DNA of 39,342 bases from Alphaproteobacteria bacterium (GTDB lineage Bacteria > Pseudomonadota > Alphaproteobacteria > RF32 > CAG-239). The notes under the pieces were generated by a model. It was not told where the DNA came from, did not search any database, and saw only the letters and a list, made by a program, of their open reading frames with translations. Below are positions 1 to 8,488 of this stretch, piece by piece. Each line of letters starts with the position of its first letter. Positions within the stretch are counted from its first letter, which is position 1. A program made the position numbers and the translations under genes. The stretch lies in assembly GCA_017475935.1 (NCBI GenBank), contig JAFVEP010000011.1:1-39342 (forward strand), in the 5' to 3' direction.

Positions 1-1100
1 AACAATCCGGCAAAAGTATTGCCGAGAGCAATGACGATTGCACCGGTTAAAGTGGCCATATCGATGACATGGTGCGGTTTATATTGCTGCTGAATATAAG
101 TCAGACAATCAGCCAATACCAAACGGCCTTCGGCATCGGTGTTGGTGACTTCGACCGTTTGTCCCGACATGGAGCGAATGACATCCCCCGGACGTGTTGC
201 GCTTCCGGACGGCATATTTTCGACTAAGCCGACAACGGCAACAATATTTTTCGGCGTTTGCTGCAAAGCAACGGATTTCATTGTGGCAATAACAGCTGCG
301 GCGCCGGCCATGTCTTGTTTCATGTCGCCCATGTTGAGCGCCGGTTTGATGGAAATGCCGCCGCTGTCAAAAGTAACACCTTTACCGACCAAACCGATTT
401 CGAACCGGTCGGATTGCGGATTGCCTTTCCATTGAGCCACAACCACCCGAGGCTTGTTAGCCGACCCTTGAGCAACAGACAGTGCCAAGTTGAAACCGCG
501 TTCTTTCATCTGTTTTTCATCAATCACTTCAATGTCAAGTCCAAGATAGGACAGGCGTTTGATGTCAGATGCCATGATTTCCGGCGTCATCTCATTAGCC
601 GGTTCGTTGATCAGATCACGTGCATAACGGATGGAGCGTGCCAGTGCGGCCACAGGTTTATACATGCTCAGATCTTTCAGACCTGTGTTTGTATAGATAA
701 CTTTTTCCAGCTGCGGATAAAATGAGGTTGGCTTTTTTGTGAAATATTTATCAAAGCGATAAGCCGCCATTTCAATTCCGAGTGATAGATCATTGACAGC
801 ATTTTTTTCTTGGCAGAAGCAAACCTTAATTTCGCGGATATCTTTGATTTTTTCATAAATTTCAGCGCCGAGTTTTTGCCATTCAAGCGGTGAAAGATTC
901 TTTTTAACGAGTTTGATGAAAAGTTGATAACCGTTCATATGATAAGTCAAAAGCTTGTCGCCTGCTTTGGCTTGGCGCAAATCAGAACAAATCTCCAGCT
1001 CTTGCGGGGTTAAAAACGCGCGGATTTCTTTCGCGGTGTAAGCAATCATCAGTTTATGATCTTTTCCTTTAATGTTTCGTCCTATTGTAAATTCAACCAT
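1..1100 (-). CDS. pepA: Leucyl aminopeptidase (peptidase M17), 3' end cut by window edge
   Basis: This is a cytosolic two-metal exopeptidase that removes N-terminal residues from peptides. Reading the minus strand from 1100 gives an uninterrupted frame to the window edge, about 366 residues of a family that is usually near 480-500. The N-terminal domain is weakly conserved. The catalytic domain shows ARDLINEPAN, then GKGVTFDSGG with the metal-binding Lys and Asp, and NTDAEGRLV (about 119-145), the M17 signature with Asp/Glu ligands and catalytic Arg. The ATG at 1098-1100 follows an AGGAGG site, which fixes the start. It is transcribed divergently from the 1237 gene. The missing part is the C-terminal end. 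Confidence 0.96.
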   Translation of the reverse strand, partial: MVEFTIGRNIKGKDHKLMIAYTAKEIRAFLTPQELEICSDLRQAKAGDKLLTYHMNGYQLFIKLVKKNLSPLEWQKLGAEIYEKIKDIREIKVCFCQEKNAVNDLSLGIEMAAYRFDKYFTKKPTSFYPQLEKVIYTNTGLKDLSMYKPVAALARSIRYARDLINEPANEMTPEIMASDIKRLSYLGLDIEVIDEKQMKERGFNLALSVAQGSANKPRVVVAQWKGNPQSDRFEIGLVGKGVTFDSGGISIKPALNMGDMKQDMAGAAAVIATMKSVALQQTPKNIVAVVGLVENMPSGSATRPGDVIRSMSGQTVEVTNTDAEGRLVLADCLTYIQQQYKPHHVIDMATLTGAIVIALGNTFAGL

Positions 1101-1179
1101 TTTTCCTCCTCATAAAATCACACAACAGATTGTATTACTTTATATTTTTTTTGCAATATGAATTTTATGGAAAAAATAA

Positions 1180-1208
1180 TAGACATTCTTAAATTTTCAG
1201 TATATACT
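1180..1208 (+). promoter_or_regulatory. Candidate sigma70 promoter for the 1237-4708 run
   Basis: TAGACA (1180-1185), a 17-base spacer and TATACT (1203-1208) lie about 30 bases before the ATG at 1237. That ATG has an AAGGGG ribosome site at about 1226-1231. It lies in the divergent gap with the aminopeptidase gene. Confidence 0.6.
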
Positions 1209-1236
1209 TAGACAAAATGTTGAAAAAGGGGATAGT

Positions 1237-2700
1237 ATGGGACGCAAGAAAAAACATCCGGGAAGCGATTATGCATGGAAACATGGTCTTGTTAAGACAA
1301 AGACGGAAAACCGCGACCGCATTGGAAGCTTATTAACTCCTGAAGAAACAGATCTATTGTACAAGCCGCATGAATTTGCAAAAATGTTCGATCGCAAAGA
1401 TTTGTCTGAACAGATTTCCCTTTTTACCAGATTATATACCCTGATCGATGTGAACGGCAAAGTCAAACTCTGTCAGGACGATGAAGACATCGGCTATCTG
1501 GCGGCTAATCGGCTCAAACAAATCTTAGATAATATGCGTGCCAAACTTGTTTCCGGTGAATGCGGTGTGATCAGTGCCGATGAATGCAGAATTCTTCGTG
1601 CGGAATGTTCGGGAACATTTAATCGCCCATCAGTAAAGGATAAACTGAGTGAGTTATATAAATTTTTCACCCGACAGGAAAATCTGGGGGTATATCCTTC
1701 GAGAGCTTATGATATGCGGACATCTCCTATGTGGCGAGTTTTTCGTCAGTTTGAAAGCTATCGTAATATCGAACGCAATCTGAAACAGTATATGCAAAAA
1801 AAAGGCATTCATCCGTTGGCATTAAAGGTGATGACTGTTACTGACTTTTTTGATGCATTGTATAATACCTTTAAAAGGGATAACGAATCGGAAGTAGCTT
1901 CGTTTATGCCCGGTAATAGAGGTATCAAACAGCAGATTCTAAAAGATGTGATGCATCAATGTCGAGGGCAAATTGAAGAAAAATTGATACAGCAGGGTTA
2001 CGATATCCGCTGTGTTAAGTCAATTTGTCATGCGGCAGAGCGTTTCGGTGTGTGGTCACCGGCATCGGTTGTACCGACGGAAATGAATTATACTCAAAGA
2101 ATTTTGGATGATATGGAACAGAACGGTTTTGATATTTCCGCTTTTAAGGTCGGTGATCCGATTCCAACCAAGATGGTAGACTATATGATTGACCATAAAC
2201 AACTGGAACTTCTGCGTGCGCGAACGCCCAATGGCGATCCTGTTTATGCTAAAATGTTGCCGAACTTACATTTTCATCATAATTTGTCGCATGTGGTTCT
2301 TGCTCGCTCACTTCCTACGATTGCTGCGGCCAATTATCCGAACAGCGGCGTTTTTGTGCTGGATAAAATACATAATAAAGTTTTGCATAATTCCCATGAC
2401 AAGTTAACCAATATTTTTTACAATCGGCAATTTTTTTCGCATATACAACTTACAGATCCACACTTAAAAATAATGTTTGGCTTGAATGCTGAAAAAGAAG
2501 GGATTTTCTGTGATTTGGAAAAAACTCCGCAATTTTTGAAACGGCGTAAACAAGATCTTAAGAATGCAGTCAGCTATGATGAAATGGAAATGTTACGTCA
2601 AAAATACGTGACGCAGATTTATGGTTCGCCGCAGAAAAAAGGTAAAAAGCAAAAGAAAGAAGCAACAATAATCGCCAGAAAGCAAAATCAGGGAAGATAA
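1237..2700 (+). CDS. Unknown protein with HNH-like histidine pattern
   Basis: I do not recognise this 487-residue family. It has a lysine-rich N-terminus, a mainly helical, charged middle and a basic C-terminal tail, with no signal peptide or membrane segment. Residues 345-384 hold HFHH (345-348), N366 or N369, H379 and H384. The spacing HH-x17-N-x12-H-x4-H resembles HNH/endonuclease VII nucleases, including polymorphic-toxin variants. It is the first gene of a coupled run: its TAA shares one base with the ATG of the next gene, a SMI1/KNR4-type protein of the kind that often serves as immunity protein. The nuclease reading is an inference; a structural role for these histidines is also possible. 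Confidence 0.75.
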   Translation: MGRKKKHPGSDYAWKHGLVKTKTENRDRIGSLLTPEETDLLYKPHEFAKMFDRKDLSEQISLFTRLYTLIDVNGKVKLCQDDEDIGYLAANRLKQILDNMRAKLVSGECGVISADECRILRAECSGTFNRPSVKDKLSELYKFFTRQENLGVYPSRAYDMRTSPMWRVFRQFESYRNIERNLKQYMQKKGIHPLALKVMTVTDFFDALYNTFKRDNESEVASFMPGNRGIKQQILKDVMHQCRGQIEEKLIQQGYDIRCVKSICHAAERFGVWSPASVVPTEMNYTQRILDDMEQNGFDISAFKVGDPIPTKMVDYMIDHKQLELLRARTPNGDPVYAKMLPNLHFHHNLSHVVLARSLPTIAAANYPNSGVFVLDKIHNKVLHNSHDKLTNIFYNRQFFSHIQLTDPHLKIMFGLNAEKEGIFCDLEKTPQFLKRRKQDLKNAVSYDEMEMLRQKYVTQIYGSPQKKGKKQKKEATIIARKQNQGR

Positions 2701-3107
2701 TGGAATTCAAAAAATTTGAGAAATTTTTGCAAAACAGGACTTTTGAGCAAGGAGAAGCGCTTGAAGCGGAGGCCTTAATTGTGGCGCAAAAAATTTTGGT
2801 TAATTCGGGAGCCGATTTTATCCCTAAGTCTTATGTGGAGTTTTTACGCCGATATAACGGATTTAAGAGTGATCGCGTCTATTTTTTCGGAGCTACCGTA
2901 GATGATGATTTAGATATTGTCGATCGCAATGAAGATACACCGAAACCGAAAAACAGCATCGTTCTCGGGTATAATGATACGGATTTATTGTGCTTCGATT
3001 TTACGGAAAAAAAATATCAGATCGCTGACAGAGATACATTGCAAATTGTGGAAACATTTGCAGAAAATGATCTTGATGCCGCTTTGCAGGAAATTTGTTA
3101 TGGATAA
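2700..3107 (+). CDS. SMI1/KNR4 (SUKH/YrhA-like) domain protein
   Basis: This 135-residue cytosolic protein carries the SUKH signature around residues 40-65: a Pro before a Ser-Tyr, EFLRRYNGF, then a FFGATV strand. In bacteria, many SUKH proteins neutralise nuclease or deaminase toxins, and others are general binding domains. It starts at ATG 2700, overlapping the previous stop by one base, and overlaps the following tsaC start by eight bases, so all three are probably translationally coupled. The partner is most likely the upstream protein. An immunity role is inferred only from family and position. Confidence 0.7.
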   Translation: MEFKKFEKFLQNRTFEQGEALEAEALIVAQKILVNSGADFIPKSYVEFLRRYNGFKSDRVYFFGATVDDDLDIVDRNEDTPKPKNSIVLGYNDTDLLCFDFTEKKYQIADRDTLQIVETFAENDLDAALQEICYG

Positions 3108-4068
3108 TTGTCAGAATATATTCCCATATAGTTCGGAAAATATGCAAAAAGCCGCGGCGGTCATAAAGCACGGCGGATTGGTGGCTTTCCCGACCGAAAC
3201 GGTTTATGGCTTAGGGGCAGATGTTTATAATTCTCAAGCCGTGGCGAAGATATTTGCCGCAAAACAGCGTCCGCATTTTGATCCTTTGATTTCGCACATT
3301 GCCGATGTTGAGTTTTTGCGGGGTTATGCGGCCACGGACGAACGTGTTTTTGCCTTAGCTAAGCATTTTTGGCCCGGACCATTGACCTTTGTTTTAAAAC
3401 GAATCGATCATAATCCAAGCATTGATTTGGCCTGTTCCGGCTTGCCGACTCTAACGGTACGCATGCCTAATCATCCGATAGCATTAGAGTTAATTAAGTT
3501 AAGCGCAACACCGATTGTTGCACCTTCGGCAAACAAATATCAATCCATAAGTCCGACTACGGCACGCCATGTCTATGAAGGGTTAGGAGATCGTGTCGAT
3601 ATGATATTGGACGGCGGTGCATGTCAGGTCGGCGTCGAATCAACCATTATTGATCTGAGCGGCCGTAAGACGGTTTTGCTGCGTGCCGGCGGAACACCCA
3701 AAGAAGATTTGGAAGAATTTTTACATGAAAAAATTTTATTATCCGACGGAACGCCGGATTTGCCGAGTGCGCCGGGGCAAATGCTTCGTCACTATGCACC
3801 GCAGAATGCCTTGCGCATCAATGTTGATAAGCCGCAGACCGATGAATTTTACATCGGTTTTGCCGGCTATCAGGGTGATCTGAATTTAAGCCCGTCGGGT
3901 GATTTGCGCGAAGCTGCCGCTAATCTTTTTGCCTTTTTGCGGTTGGCAGATGAGCGCACCGAAAGCGGAAAAATTGCCGTCGCTCCGATACCGATGAACG
4001 GTTTGGGGTTGGCGATTAATGATCGCCTCAGGAGAGCCTCATATGCACACAAAAAAACAGAAAGTTGA
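3100..4068 (+). CDS. tsaC: L-threonylcarbamoyladenylate synthase (TsaC/Sua5, long form)
   Basis: The enzyme makes threonylcarbamoyl-AMP from threonine, bicarbonate and ATP, the first step of t6A37 modification of ANN-decoding tRNAs. The YrdC domain is clear: GGLVAFPTETVYGLGAD, the KQRP substrate loop, PGPLTFVL, PSAN, and VESTIIDL. A SAPGQMLRHYAPQ linker and a C-terminal Sua5 domain follow, so this is the two-domain form (322 residues). The frame is open further upstream, to 2917, but ATG 3100 begins right at the conserved region and overlaps the SUKH gene by eight bases. The 3' end overlaps the uracil-DNA glycosylase gene by 26 bases. Confidence 0.95.
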   Translation: MDNCQNIFPYSSENMQKAAAVIKHGGLVAFPTETVYGLGADVYNSQAVAKIFAAKQRPHFDPLISHIADVEFLRGYAATDERVFALAKHFWPGPLTFVLKRIDHNPSIDLACSGLPTLTVRMPNHPIALELIKLSATPIVAPSANKYQSISPTTARHVYEGLGDRVDMILDGGACQVGVESTIIDLSGRKTVLLRAGGTPKEDLEEFLHEKILLSDGTPDLPSAPGQMLRHYAPQNALRINVDKPQTDEFYIGFAGYQGDLNLSPSGDLREAAANLFAFLRLADERTESGKIAVAPIPMNGLGLAINDRLRRASYAHKKTES

Positions 4069-4708
4069 AAATTTGATGTTGTGTCCGTTGAAAGAATGTG
4101 CAAAGTGTCTGCGGCTGGTGGAATTTCGCCGGCAGAATCAGCAAAAATATCCGCATTATCACAATGGTGCGGTTGAATCTTTCGGAAATTTAAGTGCGGC
4201 CGTTCTGATTGTCGGATTGGCTCCCGGATTGCATGGTGCCAATCAGACAGGCAGACCTTTTACGAACGATTATGCCGGTGATATTTTGTATCCGGCGTTG
4301 GCTAAATTCGGTTTTGCCGCCGGAGAATATAAAAAGCATAAAGATGACGGCTTTAAGCTTATCAATGTTCGTGTGACGAATGCCGTGCGCTGTGTGCCGC
4401 CGCAAAATAAGGTGACCGCAGATGAAATTGCGGCGTGTCGGGAATTTTTGCAACAGGAAATAGCTTCTATGCCGAATTTGAAGCTGATTTTGTCACTGGG
4501 CGGTGTTTCGCATGGTGCTGTTTTGCAAGCACTGGGCTTAAAAAAATCCAAGTTTAAGTTTGCGCACGGGGCGCTGCATATTCTGAGCGACAGTCTGTAT
4601 CTTTTGGATTCCTATCATACCTCGCGTTATAACATAAACACCAACGTTTTGACGGTTGATATGTTTGAGCGCATTGTCGGGCGTTTTTCCGAATTGCTGA
4701 AAAAATAA
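4043..4708 (+). CDS. Uracil-DNA glycosylase, family 5 (UdgB-like)
   Basis: The protein excises uracil and related deaminated bases to start base-excision repair. Motifs are GLAPGLHGANQTGRPF (active site loop), NAVRCVPP and a C-terminal HTSRYN variant of the HPSxxN loop. Four cysteines fit a 4Fe-4S cluster: the CAKC pair near residue 15, one in RCVPP, and one about 15-20 residues later in AACREFL. I chose ATG 4043 because AGGAG sits at about 4030-4034; the upstream ATG at 4019 has no ribosome site. It is 221 residues long, coupled to tsaC, and the last gene of the run. Confidence 0.92.
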   Translation: MHTKKQKVENLMLCPLKECAKCLRLVEFRRQNQQKYPHYHNGAVESFGNLSAAVLIVGLAPGLHGANQTGRPFTNDYAGDILYPALAKFGFAAGEYKKHKDDGFKLINVRVTNAVRCVPPQNKVTADEIAACREFLQQEIASMPNLKLILSLGGVSHGAVLQALGLKKSKFKFAHGALHILSDSLYLLDSYHTSRYNINTNVLTVDMFERIVGRFSELLKK

Positions 4709-4761
4709 AATTGCTAATATTTTATTTATGATTTCAGGCTATATATAGCATGAATGAGTGA

Positions 4762-6504
4762 ATGCGCATGAGGAAGATTTTTTTATTTTTGGCTGTATGT
4801 TGTTTATTTTGGAGTGTGCCGGTAAGCGCCTCTGAGAACGTTAAACATACGGAAAATACGGATGTTGAGCTGTTTGCTGATGAACAGCATGAAATAATTG
4901 CACGTATTCAAGTCAAAGACGGATGGCATATATATTGGCAAAATCCGGGCGAAATCGGACAGGCGACGGAAATTTCATCGAATGCTGATTTTAAGGTAGT
5001 CAATCAGAGTGTTCCGCAAGTTCGCCGCATGTATGAAATGATGAATGAATATGTGTATGAAAATGAAGCTTTCTATCATATTTTGGTGGCAGATTTTGCC
5101 CACACGACACTGAATATATCTTTTGTGGAATGCAGTGATATATGCAAGCCGGAAACGTTGAGTTTTGATCTATCGCAGATATCTTTTGCTTCCAAAAAAC
5201 AATGGGAAAATATTAAAAAACAAGCAGAACAAACATTTCCGGAAAAAATAAAAGTCGTCAGTCCGACGGATCGTAACAGCATTGAAGTGCGACAAGATAT
5301 TGATGCGGCAACGATGCAATTTATTCCGGCCGAACGTGAGGTGATTGATCAAGACAGTGTGCAGATTTATTCCCAAGGCCAGAAAACGGAAATCCGTTGG
5401 AATAATGTTGGAGAACAAAAACTTCGGCAAGCGTTGCTTTATACGCCGAACAAGGTGCTTTTGGCTGATATTATTTATTCGAATATTTCCGATTTTTCAT
5501 TATGGTATGTTTTGATTTTGGCGTTTGTCGGCGGTATACTGCTTAATGCCATGCCGTATGTTTTTCCGATTTTAAGCTTGAAAATATTTGCCTTAATGAA
5601 AAGAAAAAGTTATCATCACCGCGTTCAGCATGCCGTTCAATATACTTTAGGCGTTGTTTCTTGTTTTTTGGTGCTTGCCGTGTTTTTAATCATGGTGAAA
5701 CATAAAGGTGAGGCTGTCGGCTGGGGCTTTCAGCTTCAATCTCCTTGGTTTGTCGGGACAATGGCGGTTATTTTCTTTGTACTGTTTCTCTTCATGATGG
5801 AGTGGCTGAAATTTCCGTCGTTGACGAACCGCTTCATTTACAAAACGGCGGGATTAAATGCTTATACAACCGGCTTTTTTGCCGTTTTGGTCGCCAGTCC
5901 GTGTACGGGGCCGTTTATGGGAGCAGCTGTCGGATATGCCTTTATGAGTACATTGCACGACACAATCGCGGTTTTTACAGCGTTGGCGTTGGGTTATGCG
6001 CTACCTTATGTGCTGATTGAGGTTTTCCCTCAGGTGATTGCTCGCATAATGCCTAGGCCCGGCAAATGGATGGTGCGGGTTAAAATGATATTGGCCATTC
6101 CGCTTCTTTTGACGGCTATATGGCTGACCTCCATTTTGGTTACACAGCTTAGCGATCAGGAAAGTTCATCAAATGAGGTGTTGGAATGGCGGGTATATGA
6201 TCCGCAGGAGGTGGAACGTTTGCACCAAGAAAAGGAAAATATCCTGATTGATTTTACGGCAGATTGGTGCTTGACGTGTCAGGTTAATGAAAAAATTCTT
6301 TTCCGCAGCGACGCCTTTAAAAAGTTTGTTAAAGAGCAGGGAATTCATCTTTTTAAAGCAGATTTGACTAAAGATAATCCCATGTTTCGCGATGCACTGA
6401 ATTTTTACGGACGCGAGGGAATTCCGCTGTATGTTTACTATTATGGTGAAAAATATGAAATACTGCCGACTTTCTTGCGCTTATCGGATTTGACAAAGCA
6501 ATAA
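4762..6504 (+). CDS. dsbD: DsbD-like thiol:disulfide interchange protein, TM1 cysteine replaced
   Basis: DsbD carries electrons from cytosolic thioredoxin across the inner membrane to periplasmic disulfide isomerases and cytochrome c maturation factors. This 580-residue copy has a signal peptide (about 1-24), an alpha domain with C124-x3-C128, a beta domain of about eight membrane helices (about 245-455), and a gamma thioredoxin domain with WCLTC (C503, C506). In the beta domain the second relay cysteine is present in SPCTGP (C381). The first motif, normally MPCVFP, reads MPYVFP: codon TAT at 5557-5559 gives Tyr266. The reading frame is otherwise intact. The ribosome site is weak and ATG 4768 is an alternative start. 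Confidence 0.9.
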   Translation: MRMRKIFLFLAVCCLFWSVPVSASENVKHTENTDVELFADEQHEIIARIQVKDGWHIYWQNPGEIGQATEISSNADFKVVNQSVPQVRRMYEMMNEYVYENEAFYHILVADFAHTTLNISFVECSDICKPETLSFDLSQISFASKKQWENIKKQAEQTFPEKIKVVSPTDRNSIEVRQDIDAATMQFIPAEREVIDQDSVQIYSQGQKTEIRWNNVGEQKLRQALLYTPNKVLLADIIYSNISDFSLWYVLILAFVGGILLNAMPYVFPILSLKIFALMKRKSYHHRVQHAVQYTLGVVSCFLVLAVFLIMVKHKGEAVGWGFQLQSPWFVGTMAVIFFVLFLFMMEWLKFPSLTNRFIYKTAGLNAYTTGFFAVLVASPCTGPFMGAAVGYAFMSTLHDTIAVFTALALGYALPYVLIEVFPQVIARIMPRPGKWMVRVKMILAIPLLLTAIWLTSILVTQLSDQESSSNEVLEWRVYDPQEVERLHQEKENILIDFTADWCLTCQVNEKILFRSDAFKKFVKEQGIHLFKADLTKDNPMFRDALNFYGREGIPLYVYYYGEKYEILPTFLRLSDLTKQ

Positions 6505-6523
6505 ATTGCCGAGAAAAAGAGAT

Positions 6524-6856
6524 TTAACGGGTTCTTTCTGCGCGTTCTAGCGAACGGACGCGGCGACGTTCACGCGTTTCGGTTACTCTTGGATCGGTAC
6601 GTTCGTTTCGCCCGCTTTTATTTTGAATGATTTGTGCCATGCTTTGATCTTTCGGCTGAGAGTTATGGATGCCGCCGGAAACAGGCGGATTTTGATCGGC
6701 ATTAAAAGCAGCATTTCGTTCGGCAATGAAGTGATCCGCTTCTGTCATCTTCTGACGCTGTTGAGCAATTTTCTCTTGATTTTTCTTGTGCTCATTGAGA
6801 GCCTGCTCATATTTTTGCATGCTCAGATTAAGACGCTGCTTATCAAAATTTTCCAT
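6524..6856 (-). CDS. Small charged coiled-coil protein, unknown function
   Basis: This 110-residue hydrophilic protein is not recognised. The N-terminal half (about 5-50) is Gln/Lys/Glu rich with heptad-like spacing, suggesting a coiled coil. The rest is low-complexity and Arg-rich (ETRERRRVRSLERAERTR at the end). No signal peptide or membrane segment is visible. AAGGAG lies eight bases before the ATG at 6856, which makes translation credible. It is convergent with dsbD (19-base gap) and divergent from lemA. Confidence 0.7.
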   Translation of the reverse strand: MENFDKQRLNLSMQKYEQALNEHKKNQEKIAQQRQKMTEADHFIAERNAAFNADQNPPVSGGIHNSQPKDQSMAQIIQNKSGRNERTDPRVTETRERRRVRSLERAERTR

Positions 6857-6953
6857 CTCTTGACTCCTTCTAATTTTCGTATATTATAACACAAGTAAAT
6901 GACTGTTGCAATCATTTTCGGTAAATTTTTGACAAAAGATCGGAGGTATGATT

Positions 6954-7523
6954 ATGGGATATATGATATCGGCAATCGCAGCCCTTGTTGTTATTGCTTT
7001 TTATGTGTTATATGTGCGTTTGATCAAAACACGCAATAAAGTTCACGAATCGATGTCGGATATTGATGTTCAACTCAAAAAAAGATACGATTTGATTCCG
7101 AATCTGCTGAATATGGCTGCCAAATTTATGGAACACGAAAAAAAGCTGATGTCTGAGCTGGCTGAAATTCGCACACGTGCCATGCAAAACAGTTTTGCGG
7201 CCAATCCGAAAACAAAAATGGAAATTGAAAATTTGCTGAATCAAAAATTGGGTGAATTCAGAGTGTCGTTGGAAAATTATCCGGATTTGAAATCTAATCA
7301 GACAATGATTACAGCCATGCAAAGTATGAATGAAGTTGAAGAACATATTGCGGCGGCACGGCGCTTCTATAATGCGAATGTTAATGATTTGAAGAATGCC
7401 GTAGAAATTTTTCCGAGCAGTTTGGTTGCCAACTTTTTGAACATTACTTACGAAAATTTTCCGTTTTTTGAAATAAACGATGTCGAAAGAAAGCCGATCA
7501 ACAGCCAAGACTACTTTAAATAG
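6954..7523 (+). CDS. lemA: LemA family protein
   Basis: LemA proteins have one N-terminal membrane helix and an extracytoplasmic or cytoplasmic helical bundle; their molecular role is poorly defined. Here the helix spans about residues 3-22, followed by RNKVHESMSDIDVQLKKRYD, LIPNLLN, an HEK stretch, RRFYN and a C-terminal FFEI..ERKP, all typical. ATG 6954 is preferred over 6948 because GGAGG at 6942-6946 gives a seven-base spacing. Two DUF3137 proteins follow (gaps of 10 and 1 bases), an arrangement expected of an operon. Confidence 0.92.
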   Translation: MGYMISAIAALVVIAFYVLYVRLIKTRNKVHESMSDIDVQLKKRYDLIPNLLNMAAKFMEHEKKLMSELAEIRTRAMQNSFAANPKTKMEIENLLNQKLGEFRVSLENYPDLKSNQTMITAMQSMNEVEEHIAAARRFYNANVNDLKNAVEIFPSSLVANFLNITYENFPFFEINDVERKPINSQDYFK

Positions 7524-7533
7524 AGAAAAAGAT

Positions 7534-8487
7534 ATGTCGGATAAAATACTTCCTGACGACGAAAAAAAAGAAAAGTTCGATCTGTTCTTTCAGAAAAGAA
7601 TCGAACCGCTGGTGATAACACAAAATAAACAGAAAGAAAAGTATCTCGGGCGATTTTGGTGCTTCTTTTGGACGATGATTTTTTTGGTGGCCGTCAATAC
7701 GCTGATTGTTTTGTTTAATGTCATTTTACATCATCATCCGCTCAATGTAACGCAGTTGTTTCTGGTGATGGCCGCGGGAGTGGCAATTGTCGTGTTTCCG
7801 CTGTATAGCTATCATAAATTGCCGAAAACGGATATATTCAGTGTTTTTTTGAGTTTTTTCGGTGCATGGAAATATAAGCAAAATGCACCGCAATTATCTT
7901 CAGAACTTTTGCCGGCTCGGAAGAAATTTAATATGATCAATAATGTTTCGCAACAATACTTAGGTGTGAAAATTTCGATAGGTGATTTGATCCATCATGC
8001 TCACACCTGTGCTTGGCATTTTATGCGTACGGAACCGAAAATAATCGGGACTTTTATTTCTTTGACGTTTTCGCAGGTTGTTGAGGATAAAATTATGCTG
8101 TTTGAAAAACGCGGCAAATATTCGCGCACGAAATATCCTCCTTTGCGTGTGATCGGGCCGTATATAAATATTCCGGCGGCGAATTTTTTTAATATTTTTG
8201 CCGTGCGTCAGAATGCTTATGAAGATGTTCTTTGTTCTCGTTTTTTTGAAGCGCTGCTCGACTTGAAAGAGACTTTTAAGGCTAAAAAAATATATGTTCA
8301 GATTGAACGAAACCGTATGGATATTGTCATGAGTGACAGCCGTTTTTATTTCAATCATTATCGCATTTGGAGTAAAAAAATTCACAAAAATCGCTTTGAT
8401 GCGGCGTATAATCAAGTAGAACAAGTTTATGAGATGGCCGAAGATATACTGGCTATTTTGCAACGCCGCAACAATAGGAAATTATGA
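7534..8487 (+). CDS. DUF3137-like membrane protein, first copy
   Basis: 317 residues. Two hydrophobic helices (about 40-65 and 75-95) follow a charged N-terminus. The C-terminal domain has the DUF3137 pattern: FFNIFAVRQNAYEDVLCSRF, an aliphatic LLDLKE stretch and an IYVQIE..RMDIVM strand pair. This copy is more divergent than the next one; the usual EARYLLT segment reads EDVLCSR. Function is unknown. ATG 7534 is chosen because the frame's earlier start at 7480 lies inside lemA. It ends one base before the next gene. Confidence 0.8.
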   Translation: MSDKILPDDEKKEKFDLFFQKRIEPLVITQNKQKEKYLGRFWCFFWTMIFLVAVNTLIVLFNVILHHHPLNVTQLFLVMAAGVAIVVFPLYSYHKLPKTDIFSVFLSFFGAWKYKQNAPQLSSELLPARKKFNMINNVSQQYLGVKISIGDLIHHAHTCAWHFMRTEPKIIGTFISLTFSQVVEDKIMLFEKRGKYSRTKYPPLRVIGPYINIPAANFFNIFAVRQNAYEDVLCSRFFEALLDLKETFKAKKIYVQIERNRMDIVMSDSRFYFNHYRIWSKKIHKNRFDAAYNQVEQVYEMAEDILAILQRRNNRKL

Positions 8488-8488
8488 A

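Noticed and set aside
139..886. Several open frames on both strands inside 139-886
   Set aside because: They are out-of-frame shadows of the aminopeptidase gene, whose continuous minus-strand frame carries the M17 motifs.
2917..3099. Extended N-terminus for the TsaC frame
   Set aside because: It lies within the SUKH gene and encodes no conserved residues; ATG 3100 starts at the domain.
7008..8463. Long minus-strand frames antisense to lemA and DUF3137 genes
   Set aside because: Phe/Ile/Arg-rich low-quality proteins without motifs, mirrored from AT-rich coding DNA.
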